From Arenicola marina (taxonomy: Eukaryota > Annelida > Polychaeta > Arenicolidae), in contig OZ025249.1 in assembly GCA_964019135.1 (NCBI GenBank), forward strand, positions 31,757,759 through 31,821,758: 64,000 nt of DNA, in the 5' to 3' direction. The position numbers were made by a program, and so were the translations under genes. Under the pieces are notes generated by a model, which was not told the DNA's origin, searched no databases, and was given only the letters and a program-made list of their open reading frames with translations. Shown in pieces: positions 40,601-51,984 of this stretch (within the stretch, counting starts at the first letter, position 1; every line of letters begins with the position of its first letter).

Positions 40601-41200
40601 CATTATACTTACATGCGCCATCTTAGATCTTTTACATTTTAGAATCAAGACTAAAAGTATCTCAAAATTATGATGCATATATGTTTTATATCTCTGAGAG
40701 TCTGTAAAAGAACAATTTCAACATAAAACTGCGCGATTTATTTATATCGCTTGCTTTAAATTAGCGTGTATAGGTGGGGTTTATCTGCTCGGGACTTTTA
40801 CTGACATGATCACCTCGGCCTGTATTTATAATTTGCACAGAATACAAGCTTCCTTAAGGCATATCAGATAGAATCGAATCGAATCTGGATAGAAGTTTTC
40901 CGGCAAAAAGACAAATTTCCATTCGCTTTCCATGCATGATTATTTGTATCATGCATACTGCCACGGCGAGTATGGAATGCTATGTCCTTAATATGCAAAT
41001 GTACTTTTATACACATATCCCTGTGCAGAAAGAATCTTCATGATTTAATGATCTCCCCCTTTCTTCTTATTATCCAGTCGCTCGACTGACGATAGATATA
41101 TTGAGGAGATTGGTTACTCACCAGCCGTGTCGCCGTCATTTCGGTCCTCTGGTTTGTTCTGCTGCTGAGTATCAGTACTCTTGCTGCCGTTACAACCCAT
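37648..41200 (-). CDS. Small acidic MGC-start protein, ERICH5-like (at least three exons)
   Basis: Exons (minus): 41200-41122, 39292-39236, 37722-37648, each joined in phase 1 with GT-AG borders. The start MGCNGSKSTDTQQQNKPEDR has the Met-Gly-Cys signature expected of a dually acylated (myristoyl/palmitoyl) membrane-anchored protein. Exons 2 and 3 add short hydrophilic Glu/Asp/Lys/Gln-rich peptides (DQKAEGEGGDADKGANGDA; TEQNEGDAKDGEQEAEQKEN). ATG 41200 stands in CATCGCCATGGG. Human ERICH5 also begins MGC, is Glu-rich, and lies tail-to-tail with RIDA, the orientation seen here. Sequence similarity beyond that is not decisive because such proteins are low-complexity. The 3' end was not found: a phase-compatible candidate exon is at 32119-32222. 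The short phase 1-1 exons could be added or skipped without frame change. Confidence 0.6.
38207..38740 (+). other. Unrecognised 177-codon open frame
   Basis: The longest non-repetitive plus-strand frame in the region (begins MSHACAKKPQKLNAITLSGG). It has normal amino acid composition but no motif I know, no signal peptide and no clear splice context. It lies on the opposite strand within an intron of the ERICH5-like gene. It could be chance or a small intronic gene. Confidence 0.2.
39375..39500 (-). mobile_element. SINE-B degenerate copy in an ERICH5-like intron
   Basis: TTAGGCCAAGGAACC, CCCCAGGTTAGGTCGCC and GAACTATTGATCTG match the SINE-B body in the minus orientation. The A-box end is missing. 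Confidence 0.55.
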
Positions 41201-41639
41201 GGCGATGTTTGTATATTTCTTTAAATCGGACAGTGACGATACAAATTGCCCCGGGAATCCACGACCGCTCTATATCGACTGAACAAGTGTGGTGTCTTGA
41301 CTCTTGGATGGGTGGAATCGATCACTGGAGATGGTGAGAGATTAAAGGCGTGGCTTGTATCCCCTGGTAGCCTGTGCTGGTCGGTGGACGGTGCGGTCTG
41401 TCTGGGGCAAGGGGTGGCTGCTGCTGAAGTGAACGCCAATGGACGAAGTGTCGGCGACACTTTCCGCCAGGTAGAAATACCCCTCGCAGGTGTCGCCACC
41501 AGTCGCGGTCGTCACCAAGGAGTTGTTGTTGGGGTTGCGCGCTCGGGGAACTGGCCGGGGGACACGTTTTACCAGCTCGTTTTTTTGTTTATGACGGGGC
41601 GGAGTGGCTTCGATGGGTGGTCGGTAGATGGGCCAAGAC

Positions 41640-42100
41640 GTGAGTGGTTAGGGAGTATAGGGGTTAGATGGTGGGTGGTGGTAAGAGGGTGTGTCCGGGG
41701 AGGGGGTGGGGCATGCTAGGGGGTGGGGGTGGGGAGTTGAGGGTGCAGGTGACTGACAGGTTTATGGGTAGACGCTTGTAGCGATTATGGACGGGTATGA
41801 CATATAGGAAGTGGTATGCTATGGTTTAGGATTGTAATGTAGTCGTTGGTTACATGACACCAGCTAGACGTTCATCGGAGGAGAGTGTGTGCCGGGGGGG
41901 GGGGGGGAGGGGGGAGGGACGAGGAGGGAGAAGGGAGATGGAGGGTGGGGTGGTGGGGGGTGGCCAGGAGGGAGAGGGGAGAAGGGGGGTGGCCAGGAGG
42001 GAGAGGGGAGAAGGAGGGTGGTGTGGTGGGGGGTGGCGAGGAGGGAGAGGGGCGAAGGAGGGTGGTGGGGGGCGGGGGTAGCAGGGTGAGAGTGACAAAA
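41640..42100. repeat. G-rich purine tract upstream of the ERICH5-like start
   Basis: Imperfect repeats of GGAGGGAGAGGGGAGAAGG and GGTGGTGGGGGGTGG. The plus strand is almost purely purine at 41896-42080, so H-DNA or G-quadruplex structure is possible. The tract lies 0.4-0.9 kb upstream of the ERICH5-like ATG. Open frames on both strands here are low-complexity by-products. Confidence 0.8.
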
Positions 42101-42895
42101 AGCTAGCAGTAGAGGGGTAGTCGCCCTAGTAACGCTCGTCGTAACAGTCAATCATGTTAACGCACGTCATGACCGTCGAGTTGGAACAAGGAAGATATAA
42201 TTCGTGCCGCACTTATATCGACCGGAATGGACGCTGAAAGGTGAAGAGGTTGTCAGGGGGGTCAGTGGCGGAGGGTGAAGGGGGGGGGGGGGAGTCGGAT
42301 GGTATGAAGGCGGAGAGGGCTAACCTACTAATACACTTAATCCAGAACTTAAAGCTAGGTATGTCTTATTTTCTCAGGTGTCTCAAGGGGCCTTCCATAA
42401 TCAGCATTAAGACGTTCTCACCCACTACCACCCCCTACCTTGCTCATATCCCGCCCAACTACGTCCCACACAAGAGACACCAACAACATGTACGTCTGAG
42501 AAGATAAAAGAGTATTAACAGATTAAAGCTTGATAAGCAGATAAACTCAATGTTAATTAATTTCAGCATAATAAGCTCCCATGACAAGGTAATCAACGTT
42601 CGCTAGGGTGGTTGTACTAGATGGTAGCAACCATAACAACCAGTATTTCCTATAGCCTATATCTCACATAATATTACCCACGGACAATGCTTCCAACAAT
42701 GACCAGTTTTGTGACTCGTCGCTCTCAATATTGGAAGCAAATTTCCCCGTCTCCAATAAGAGCTACATGAAATAATTGATTTAAATTAATGCAGTAAATA
42801 ATAGACGTGAGTAGTATGTGAGCTATCCTGAAGGAAACACTGAAGTTTCGGACTCGCCGTTTTTAATTTCAGTTAATTGAGCCTGTTCAACCAGT

Positions 42896-43157
42896 GGTAT
42901 TGGTTGGTTGCATATTCAGGACGATTTAACCAATACTGGTCTTATAGCGTCAATGGGAGAAGGAAGGGAAGAGCGGAGCCATGTCCCCGGGGGTAAACCC
43001 CTACTCTTTGCTAAGAAGGAAATGGGATCTTTATCCTGCGACCACACAGACATGACCACAGCGGGGCTCGAACCGCCGATCTACGTTCCGTTTGGTTCTG
43101 AGGTGGCCAGTGCTCAATACGAGCGCTCTAACCCACTAAGACATCGGACAGCCCGAC
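42896..43157 (-). mobile_element. SINE-A copy
   Basis: On the minus strand a decayed tRNA-like head (CTTAGTGGGTTAGAGCGCTC), the B box GGTTCGAGCCC, the GGATAAAGATCCCAT and GTCCCCGGGG body and a CCAACCAA 3' end. The flanks do not give a clean duplication, so this is probably older than the copies at 24064 and 51621. Confidence 0.8.
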
Positions 43158-43329
43158 CAATGGCAAACATTCTCTGTTGGGACAAAGTATGGCATCCCTG
43201 CACGTGGATACCCGTGTTCACTCACAAATCAGCCCAGGGCCAAGGAACCGTGCGCCTCGGGTGAGCCACTTCCCACTGTCCGCCTCCCTCCTATATATTT
43301 TAAGACACCCATAAATGAATAAAAGACAT

Positions 43330-43445
43330 ATATTCTAAATCAATTAACTATAATTCTAAATCAAATAACTATAATTCTAAATCAATTAACTATAATTCTA
43401 AATCAATTAACTATAATTCTAAATCAATTAAATATAGTCTACTAA
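43330..43445. repeat. 21-bp AT-rich tandem repeat, about five copies
   Basis: AATTCTAAATCAATTAACTA plus T repeats every 21 bp. Confidence 0.9.
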
Positions 43446-44929
43446 AAAAAAATATATGTAATTGATTTAAATGTATCTTTTACTCATGTAGAGATGCGAA
43501 ATTCATTTGGACAATTCTGGTGATGTGTGCAAATATTAATTATATCTTTATTTATATGCAAATACTCTAGTAAAGTTTACTCGTCATAGATGTCCTTTAG
43601 TTAACGGTTGAAATAGTGACGTTCATTTCGGCGCGTACTGATGACGTAATAGCGTCGTTATTAAATTATATGTTTCTTATATCCCGACCGACCAACAGTT
43701 ACGGTGCCACGCCCGAAGACCAACAAGGCTATAATTCTTTTGCGACCGACTGTCCAACGAGGCGACCGACCCGGGAAAAGTACAGAGTCACGCCTAGCTC
43801 TTGGGCGTTTCAAAACTTTATCTACGCCACGGGCGCGGTGCGGATCCCAGTTAGTTAGTGAGAGACGGTGCGAGCGGGGGTAAAACGCACTTCTGTCAGT
43901 AATGGCTGCCTTTTTGACCGTCCGACCCGACTTTTTGAGATGACCAGGCGCATGCGAAACATACTATTCAATAACAGGGCCTTAGTGGGTTTACGGAAGT
44001 CCACGCAATGACTCCATTCTCGTTGGTCTTCATGTGTACATTTTCACGTGTTGGGTTGACAGTGATATATCTACACCTAGCGTACGTCAAGTGTTAAAGT
44101 TACGGCAGATAATAAAAGGGAGGGAAGATTGGGGGGTGGGGGTAAGACAAGGGGTGGGGGAAAGAGAATGAGAGGGTGGGGGGGGGGGGGGGGGGGAGGG
44201 TAAGACAAGGGGAGATGGTGGTGGGTGCTGGCGGGGCACGCATATGGACCGCCGCCCAATACGTGACCACTGATCACCAAGTCTGTCATGTTTCTGGACC
44301 AACCCATGGTGATGGCGCGTGTTGTCCACACTAAGATCTTACATGCAACTTTTTTCACATGTGACATTAGTAACATTGTGTCCGTGTTGCCCCTGTGGGG
44401 GAAAGATGGGGGGGGGGGGGTACGTGTCCGTATGCGTCCTTTCTTATTTAGTAGGACAACAGCAGTCTCCCTAGATATAGGCTGTCCAGCTCTTTATATT
44501 TCGCATATAACAGTAAAACTGTAACCTCGTTCCCAGTTACTGGAGTGGCAGGCTACTAGGCATTCAACAAACATTAAAGTCGTTGGGTATTATCCTGCAA
44601 TGAAACCAGGCTTACTTCGAGTGAGAGTCATTTGGCGAATGACGTTATCGATTTACACAAATCGATGTATAAATCACAGCTGAGATTCTATTCCCAATTA
44701 AATTCTATAAATAGTCAACTTCTTCAGTTCGGCGGACCTTCGGCAAGCTACATCCCAGCGACAGTCTCGAATGCCAATATTCCGGTCACAACGCCTCATG
44801 TACAGCTGGTTATGCATCATTAGCTTGGACGATAGTGGTTTAAACACTCGTAAGTACTAGAGATTATGTAAGGTACTATACGATCACATAGATAATCTAA
44901 TGAGGTATATTATTAATATAGATTCAACA
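43446..44929. other. Intergenic stretch, no firm gene
   Basis: G-rich runs at 44100-44215 and 44405-44420. A plus-strand frame at 44632-44823 begins MANDVIDLHKSMYKSQLRFY and ends PHVQLVMHH; the first half could form an amphipathic helix. It looks protein-like but has no recognised family and no start or splice support, so I leave it as a weak candidate exon. Confidence 0.25.
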
Positions 44930-45640
44930 ACAGCGATTATGGAAGAGACGAGTCCACAACCAGCATTGTGAGAGCGACGAATCAATAACTACCATTATAA
45001 GAGCGACGAATCAACAATCGCGATTATGATAACGACGAATCAACAGTCGCCATTACGAGAGCGGCGAATCAACAACCGCCATTATGAGAACGACGAGTCA
45101 ACATTCGCCATTACGGGAGCGACGAATCAACAACTACCAGTATGAGAGCGACGAGTCAACAACCGCCATCATGAAAGTGACGAGTCAACAATCGCGATTA
45201 TGAGAACGAGTCAACAGTCGCCGTTACGAGAGCGACGAATCAACAACTACCAGTATGAGAGCGACGAATCAACAATTGCAATTATAGGGCCCCATAGGGG
45301 TTTTTTCGACACGGCGACACGGCCATTTTGAAAATCGACAACGCGACATTGGGGTTGTCTTAGAATCGACATGCGACATAAGACTTAGCGACACGCGACA
45401 TGGACCTTTTCTTAAAATCGACACGCGACATGGACCTTTTTCTTAAAATCGACACGCGACATGGACCTTTTTCTTAAAATCGACACGCGACATGGCTACC
45501 CCCCCTCAGGGGCCCTATTATGAGAGCGACGAAGCAACCGGCAGACGCCATTATGCGAGCGAAGAGTCAATATTCGTCGTTATGAGGGCGACGAGTCGAC
45601 AGTCACCATTATGGGAGCGACAAGTCAGTCAACATTACAT
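44930..45640. repeat. 29-bp minisatellite interrupted by a MITE
   Basis: The unit is GAGAGCGACGAGTCAACAAC plus CGCCATTAT. About 11 units lie left of the element at 45285-45517 and about four right of it, with the reading of the array continuous if the element and a three-base duplication are removed. Confidence 0.9.
45285..45517 (-). mobile_element. MITE with TAGGGCCCC ends, copy 2, nested in a minisatellite
   Basis: Ends TAGGGCCCCATAGGGG and (reverse complement) TAGGGCCCCTGAGGGG; orientation opposite to copy 1 at 20032. TTA flanks both sides. The interior has three to four tandem copies of a 31-bp subrepeat with CGACACGCGACATGGACC against about two in copy 1, so the inner repeat number is variable. 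Confidence 0.8.
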
Positions 45641-48539
45641 TTTTTTTCATTTTTTATTTTCTATTTACCACACGCGGTGTGTGGTAAATCGACGCTGACC
45701 GCGCCAGGTAAAGCGCCACAGTTAGCGGACAGCTATGTGCAGGATTCGCGGCCGGGTTTATGTTAGGGGCGTATAAGGTATTATATAAGTGCAACTTGAA
45801 GGTTGGTAAGTCAGCGTCCATATAGATATTGGCAATGCGTGCATTGCACAAACTACCTGCACGATGCAAGAACGATGCATACTAAAGTGTTATATACACA
45901 ACAACGCATGTTCGTAAGCATCGTCACGCATACCAGGATGGCTTCGTATTATGACTGTGGTGCGGCTTACCTGATCTGAATACCGAAAACCAGTCTGTTA
46001 TTAACTTAACCTTACCTCCTAGGTGAGACGGAATAAAACTCCGGCCTAAAATCGGCATTTGTTTGGGTCGTGTTTTGACAACAATGTCGACATACCCCTT
46101 GAGTAACCTTACTCAGAAGGACAAATCTCGACGGCAAAGAGTACTAATAAGTATATGACCCCCCCCCCCCATCCTTCTCATCTCGTACCCTATATGGTCT
46201 ATATGGTGCAGCCCCCAGCTGACAAAACAGACCTTCCCTTGTCAGATATGCTGCCCGTAAGCAGAGTGTTTTAGTTTCAGGCCTGACGTAGTGGTGAGAA
46301 AACATGTCCTTCGAGGACTCGTTGTGACATGTGGCTACACGCTGTCTCGTCATAAATTACACAAATTTTTCAGGCTGGACACCCCCGTCCCCCAAATTTT
46401 TGCCATTTTTTCAACGCAAAATTTAGGCCATCTGAGGTGTAGGACTCAGCTTTCATGCGAAGTCTTACTGTCGAACACAGCCAAAACCCGCTCTATATAA
46501 ACGCACATTTTCAAAGCCGATCGCAAATTTAAAATATCCGCTCTATAGGGATATCTATTTTATCGTAAATGTTCGCTCTATAGTGGTATCTTTTTCATCA
46601 CAAATATCCGGCATCAAGGCACCCGCGGACCCCTCCACACCCACCCACCCACCCACCTCCTCTATTTGCGTCTTCTGACGAGCTGCTGGAAGGAATGACC
46701 GGAGCTGTCTCCTATGTTTCTGACTTTTTCGAAATCTGCCTGGCTTTGACTTCTGGTGAAGACCGTAGCGGGGCATTGTCGGTTACTTAGCTTTGTTTTT
46801 CTACCTGTACCTGTACCTTTTGGGAGTGAGGATGTACCCAAAGGAGACACGATGTCGCTTGCCGCCTGGGAAACACAGCTCTCCCCCTTCTTCAAGCTCC
46901 CTGGGATGCACTTCTCGTCATTGTTCAAGCTCCCTGTGATGCACAACTATCCCTTCTTCAAACTTGCTGGGGTGTTTGATTTTCTCTGCTTCAAGCTCCC
47001 TGTGATGCACATCGTTTTCTTCTTCAAGCATATTCGGGATCATGAAAGATGTTCCGATTCAGTGGACATATCATCCAGTTTGCTTAAGAGAATCGTTACT
47101 GTTATAGTACACCTATTAAATAGGATGTGGGTAAAACGGCCCACTAGGTCATTTTGCCCCAAACAGCGTGGGTCATTTTGCCCCTGTTAGTAACCTTAAC
47201 ATTTGACCTGATTTACGTCTGGGGCTTGACTTGGACTTTGATTGTGTTAATTCATCAAAATGTTCCCCCAAACTAGTATCCACTGAGTTCTATTTCCTTC
47301 CAGTGTTTACCATAGATGGCAAGAGCCCAGAATCTTTTATTTCGATAATGAAGTCAGCTGTCTGCTTCAGCGCCCCTGTAGATTTGTTATAGTATCACGT
47401 AACAAACAGGAACGCATATTCAATACAGCTGGGCCACGGCGCAATTGCGCGATATTGTGGTGGGCCATATGACCCCGATGGGTCATTTTACCTCATGTTG
47501 CCCTACCTCATCTCAAACCAAGGCGAACTCAGACACAATTTGATTTGCCAAAGCGTCATATTCACTCCTCGTCACAAACCTGCCGCTAATTAATAGACCT
47601 CCGAACTAACGCCATACAATTTGCCCCAAGTAAAATTACGTCAAATATAACCAACAAAATCATCCTTCATGTGCAAAAGTGAAAAGCGGTTCTAATCAAA
47701 TAAATATTTTGATGATATTGATAGATTTGAGACCATATTAGTTTCGCATAATATATTTAATTGATCGAGGTCAATCTTTTTTAATTCATCGAAAACATAA
47801 GAAGTCTTATTCAAGTCATAAGAAGTCTTAGTTGACAGTTTGCAAGGAATGCTCCACGCCTAATTATCGACTCTATGTATGGACCTGTATGAGGGTATCC
47901 GCCCAGTAGATCTACCGTAACCATGGAGCCCGCGGGGGGCTATGGTGGCCATAACCCGGTTCGACTGTGTGTATAAATATTGATGTTTAGATTCCAGTGA
48001 GTGCCTTAGTTGGATCGATAAATTACCGACACTATATGGCTTCATAGTGAGAGGGTGAAAGTCCGACTAAGAGCTACTAACCACCACCTTGGCGATATGC
48101 AAGAATATTGGCGGTGACTTAGATCTACCAAATACAACAAACACGAATAAAATATATTTAATATTAAAGTTTCTACATAATGTTAAATAAGGGACCCCTT
48201 TCCCCCGGTTTTCCGGCTGTCGATAGACACCGTGTATTTTGCACAGCGCGCCGGATGGATCTCAAGTATGACAGACTGTAACTTTTCCAGAAATTCCACA
48301 ATTTAATCGACTATATACGCATCTTATCTTCGCGCAGATCTACCTCTATGCTGGTCTAGATAGGCATGATGAAACAAAGTTATAAAATATATATAATTGA
48401 CGGGGGTAGGGAGGGTGGCTACCAATCATTATTTATATTTCCACCGTGACAAATACCGGTTTGATTTATCTCAATCTGCAACGTTTCACTGTTTAATAAG
48501 TGAGAGGTTCTATGCAAATGAAGGATGCCCCACCCCCAA
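45641..48539. other. Intergenic stretch, no firm gene
   Basis: Contains a 16-bp perfect palindrome-like ACCACACGCGGTGTGTGGT near 45667, four imperfect repeats of CTTCAAGCTCCCTGTGATGCA at 46886-47030, and CA(C)CCACCCACCC at 46640. The 94-144-codon frames over the 46.9-kb repeats on both strands are not convincing. The phrase GGGTCATTTTGCCCC recurs near 47147 and 47170. Confidence 0.3.
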
Positions 48540-50240
48540 CATGGTGTGTCTCCCTCTCTGAACTTGGGGTACAACCCCAAGTTGGGTTTATCCCCTCCCC
48601 TAACAACTGGATTGTCTCCCCTCCCTTACCTTATGGTGCCTCCCCAACCCTAACTTTAGGTGCCTACCCTCCCGTAACTTAGACTTTCACCCCAACGTTT
48701 TAATTTGGGGTTTTCCCCTAACTCAGGGTGTCTCCCGTCCCATAACTTGGGGCATCACCCGATCTTAGGATGTCGACCCTCCCCTAATTTGGGGTTTTCC
48801 CCTAATTTACGGCGTCTCCCAACTCCTAACGTGGGGTGTCTCCTCTCCCCTAACTTAGGGTGTCTCTCCTCCCCTAACTTGGGGTATCACCTGACCTTAG
48901 GGTGTCTCCCCTCCCCAAACTTGGGGTATCACCCGACCTTAGGATGTCTCCCATCCCCTAACTTAGGGTGTCTCCCATCCCCTAACTTGGGGTATCACCT
49001 GACCTTAGGGTGTCTCCCCTCCCCTAACTTGGGGTATCACCTGACCTTAGGGTGTCTCCCCTCCCTTAACTTGGGGTATCACCTGACCTTAGGGTGTCTC
49101 CCCTCCCCTAACTTAGAGTATCACCTGACCGTAGGGTGTCTCCCCTCCCCTAACTTGGGGTATCACCTGACCTTAGGGTGTCTCCCCTCCCCAAACTTGG
49201 GGTATCACCCGACCTTAGGGTGTCTCCCCTCCCCTAACTTGGGGTATCACCTGACCTTAGGGTGTCTCCCCTCCCCTAACTTGGGGTATCACCTCACCTT
49301 AGGGTGTGTCCCATCCCCTAACTTGGGGTATCACCTGACCTTAGGGTGTCTCCCCTCCCCTAACTTGGGGTATCACCTGACCTTAGGGTGTCTCCCCTCC
49401 CCTAACTTGGGGTATCACCTGACCTTAGGGTGTCTCCCCACCCCTAACTTGGGGTATCACCTGACCTTAGGGTGCCTCCCCTCCCCTAACTTAGAGTATC
49501 ACCTGACCTTAGGGTGTCTTCCCTCCCCTAACTTGGGGTATCACCTCACCTTAGGGTGTCTCCCCTCCCCTAACTTATGGTGTCTTCCTTCCCCTAACTT
49601 CGGGTAGGACCCCAAATGGGGGTCAAACCCGCTCGGGGCCTCTCCCCTTCAAAAACTTGGGGTACCACTTCTAACTTGGGGTCTCCCCTCACTTATTTTG
49701 GGGCAGCTCCGAAATTTTGAATGTCTCTCCTCCCTAAACAGGGCGTACCACCCCAACTTGGGGTGCGTCCCCTCCGCTAACCTACGGTGTCCTCTCTCCT
49801 AACGTTGGGTAGCGCCCGAACTTGGCTTGTGCACCTCCCTTTCTACCACTGTGTGTGGCCTACGACCCCCTAACAAATATCTCTACAGTAGTAGGAGCGG
49901 ATCTAGGAATTTAAAAACGGGGGTGGAGAGTGCAGTTGGGCCACCTCCTAATTTGAGGCATCTCCCCTCCCCTAATTTGGGACATCTCCCCTCCCCTAGC
50001 TGGTGTCTTCCCTCCCCTATCATGAGGCACCATCCGAATTTGGGATGTCTCCCTGCCCCCTTGGGATGCCCCCCTACCCTAACTCAATGTGTCTCCCCTC
50101 TCCTAACTGGGCGTAACGTCCCAACTGTGTCTCTTCTCTCCTAACTGGGCGTAACGTCCCAACTGTGTCTCCCCTCTCCTAACTGGGCGTAACGTCCCAA
50201 CAGTGTCTCCCCTCTCCTAACTGGGCGTAACGTCCCAACT
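48540..50240. repeat. 42-bp minisatellite with degenerate flanks
   Basis: The core (about 48820-49600) repeats TAACTTGGGGTATCACCTGA plus CCTTAGGGTGTCTCCCCTCCCC every 42 bp; the edges decay into half units. A 300-codon frame results because 42 is a multiple of three and the unit lacks stops in that frame; I do not call it a gene. A second tandem motif (CTCCTAACTGGGCGTAACGT, about 35 bp) takes over at 50100-50240. Confidence 0.93.
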
Positions 50241-50564
50241 TGGTTTGTGCAAGACCCCTCCCGGGCGTATCGGCCTAGCTACGATGCTCTGCCAGATCGT
50301 TCTACAGTAGTAGGGGAAGATCTAGGGATTTGAAAAGGGGGAAGTCACTGATAACTTGCGATCGGAGGGGGGTGGGGGGGGGGGTGACCGGCGATATCCA
50401 CCAATGTTTCTTTTACGACAAGCGGGGTGTTTTAGCCCCCCCCCCTATCTATCTCTCGTTCACACTGGAAATATGGGTTGTAGGTCACAATTCGTAGTGC
50501 GGGTCACAACTGCCAGGCCGTCTTACCTTTTCGCCCGGGGGGTGGGGGGGGGGACACTACTCTA

Positions 50565-50700
50565 GAACCGTGGTAGGGGTATGCCGCCCAGACCATGTAA
50601 GCCATATGGAGAGCGAGAGAAACATGCGAGATTTTGTGGTCATTGAGAGAGAATTTTTTGCTTAAAAAGGCATCCAAAATAGACACTGACAGTCATGGCA
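50565..50700. repeat. Dispersed repeat, copy 2 (partner at 33555-33700)
   Basis: Shares the CATATGGAGAGCG, TGCGAGATTTTG and AAAATAGACACTGACAGTCA blocks with the copy at 33555. Both copies have the same orientation. Confidence 0.65.
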
Positions 50701-50929
50701 TGTCATGACAGCCTGGGCCTTTTCGTTTATGTAAAATTACGTTGCTTCTGATGGGGTAAAAAGATAAACTAAGCCACCCCCTTAAAAATATGTTCCCATG
50801 AATAGATTTTGGTAGATTTTGGATATGTCTCTCCTAGATCCCTAAGGAATGAGAAAAAACAGGTTTGATTACTATTGCAATTAATTTTGGGTATATCCAT
50901 CCCTAGGTTGCCTGGACTAACTCGATGGG

Positions 50930-51125
50930 ATTGACACCACAATAAGTACAGCCGAGAAAGCCAACGACGTCGAGAGAGAAGAGAACATCTTGGGACATGG
51001 TCTCCGATTAAAAAGAGCCCATCGCCCCAGCTGACGGACACCATATATATCTCTGTCTACAGCAGATGGTAACTCCTCTCCCATCATTACCAAGTGGCTC
51101 ACTGCCTTTGTCTTTGGTATTCATT
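50930..51125 (-). pseudogene. Possible decayed first exon of a membrane transporter-like protein
   Basis: On the minus strand one frame begins MNTKDKGSEPLGNDGRGVT and a second, overlapping frame continues DRDIYGVRQLGRWALFN, then a hydrophobic run SLAFSAVLIVVSI. Read as one exon it would need a frame shift between the two. A hydrophilic N-terminus, a Tyr-Gly motif, Trp and Phe-Asn and then a membrane helix recalls the start of SLCO-type and other MFS transporters. This is a weak resemblance; chance is quite possible. Confidence 0.2.
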
Positions 51126-51409
51126 ATCTATACGAATGCACTGGTAGTAAACTGAAAAAAAAAAAATTTATGTTAGACCTAGCGGCGTACTATTGACATA
51201 AGTGTGCGTTATTTAAATAAAGACAGACAATACAGCGCGATATATTGGCGACGAACAGATCGTTGCATACGTAGCCTATCGTAGCCTATCGTGCTTAATC
51301 CTACTTTACTCCTATCAGACTCAGTCATATAAGCGACACGATATAATCGACAGAACCAATTAAGGCGAGGTCAATCCGGCCTAATATTATCACAACTGTC
51401 GTTCTTCCA

Positions 51410-51480
51410 TGTTAGAGCGAGCCAGTTTCCACATAGCTCACATATGACTCACGTCTATCATATCCAACAATGGGCCATCA
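51410..51480. repeat. Dispersed repeat shared with 58850-58925
   Basis: GTTCTTCCATG(T/C)TA(G/T)AGCGA, TTCCACA(T/A)(T/A)AG and ATGACTCACG(T/C)CTA(T/C)CAT occur in both places in the same orientation. No ends were identified. Confidence 0.55.
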
Positions 51481-51620
51481 GAAGCCACACTGTCAAAAAA
51501 GTTGCCTAAGAACACGCCATATTACGTGTACGATAAGTGTATATTATTAGCCACCAACTACGTAAATACATTAATATCCTTTCAAATAGTTTACTCGGAG
51601 ATAACTCGCTGTCATTAGAG

Positions 51621-51876
51621 GGGCCGGTCGAGTAGCTCAGTGGGCAATGGCGCACGCATTGAGTGGTCACCTGAGAGCCTAACGGCACGTGGATCGATGG
51701 TTCGAGCCCCGCTGTGGCCATGTCCGTGTCACAGGATAAAGATCCCATGTCTTTCTTCGCAAAGAATAGGCCTAAATTTTCCCGGGGACATGGCTCCGCA
51801 CTCCATTCCTATTTTTATTGACGCGTTATGACCAAAAGTGGTTAAAGCGTCCTGAATATACAGCCAACCAATCGTT
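51621..51876 (+). mobile_element. SINE-A reference copy with perfect target site duplication
   Basis: Starts GGGCCGGTCGAGTAGCTCAG (A box TAGCTCAGTGG) with B box GGTTCGAGCCC about 50 bp on, then the family body (GATCCCATG, CCCGGGGACATGG, ACCAAAAGTGGTTAAAGCGT) and a CCAACCAA 3' end. TGTCATTAGAG flanks both sides (from 51610 and from 51876). The copy shows family A in full and proves spread by retrotransposition with help from a LINE. Confidence 0.92.
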
Positions 51877-51984
51877 GTCATTAGAGCTCCAGTATTACGG
51901 TCCTCATGCAGTGTAATTGACACAATAGCGAGTTGCTGTTGCATGGAACCTCGTAAATCATAAAGCCGGACTGATGCCTTGTTA

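Noticed and set aside
46662-47190. Overlapping frames with FKLPVMH / GSLKKG repeats
   Set aside because: They follow a short imperfect tandem repeat and neither strand gives a convincing start or splice context.
48820-49600. TTAGGG motifs suggesting an internal telomere repeat
   Set aside because: TTAGGG occurs once per 42-bp unit and not as a direct hexamer run; it is part of an ordinary minisatellite.
48705-49607. 300-codon frame (NLGYHLTLGCLPSP repeats)
   Set aside because: The 42-bp unit is a multiple of three and lacks stops in this frame; edges decay with no start, signal or splice context.
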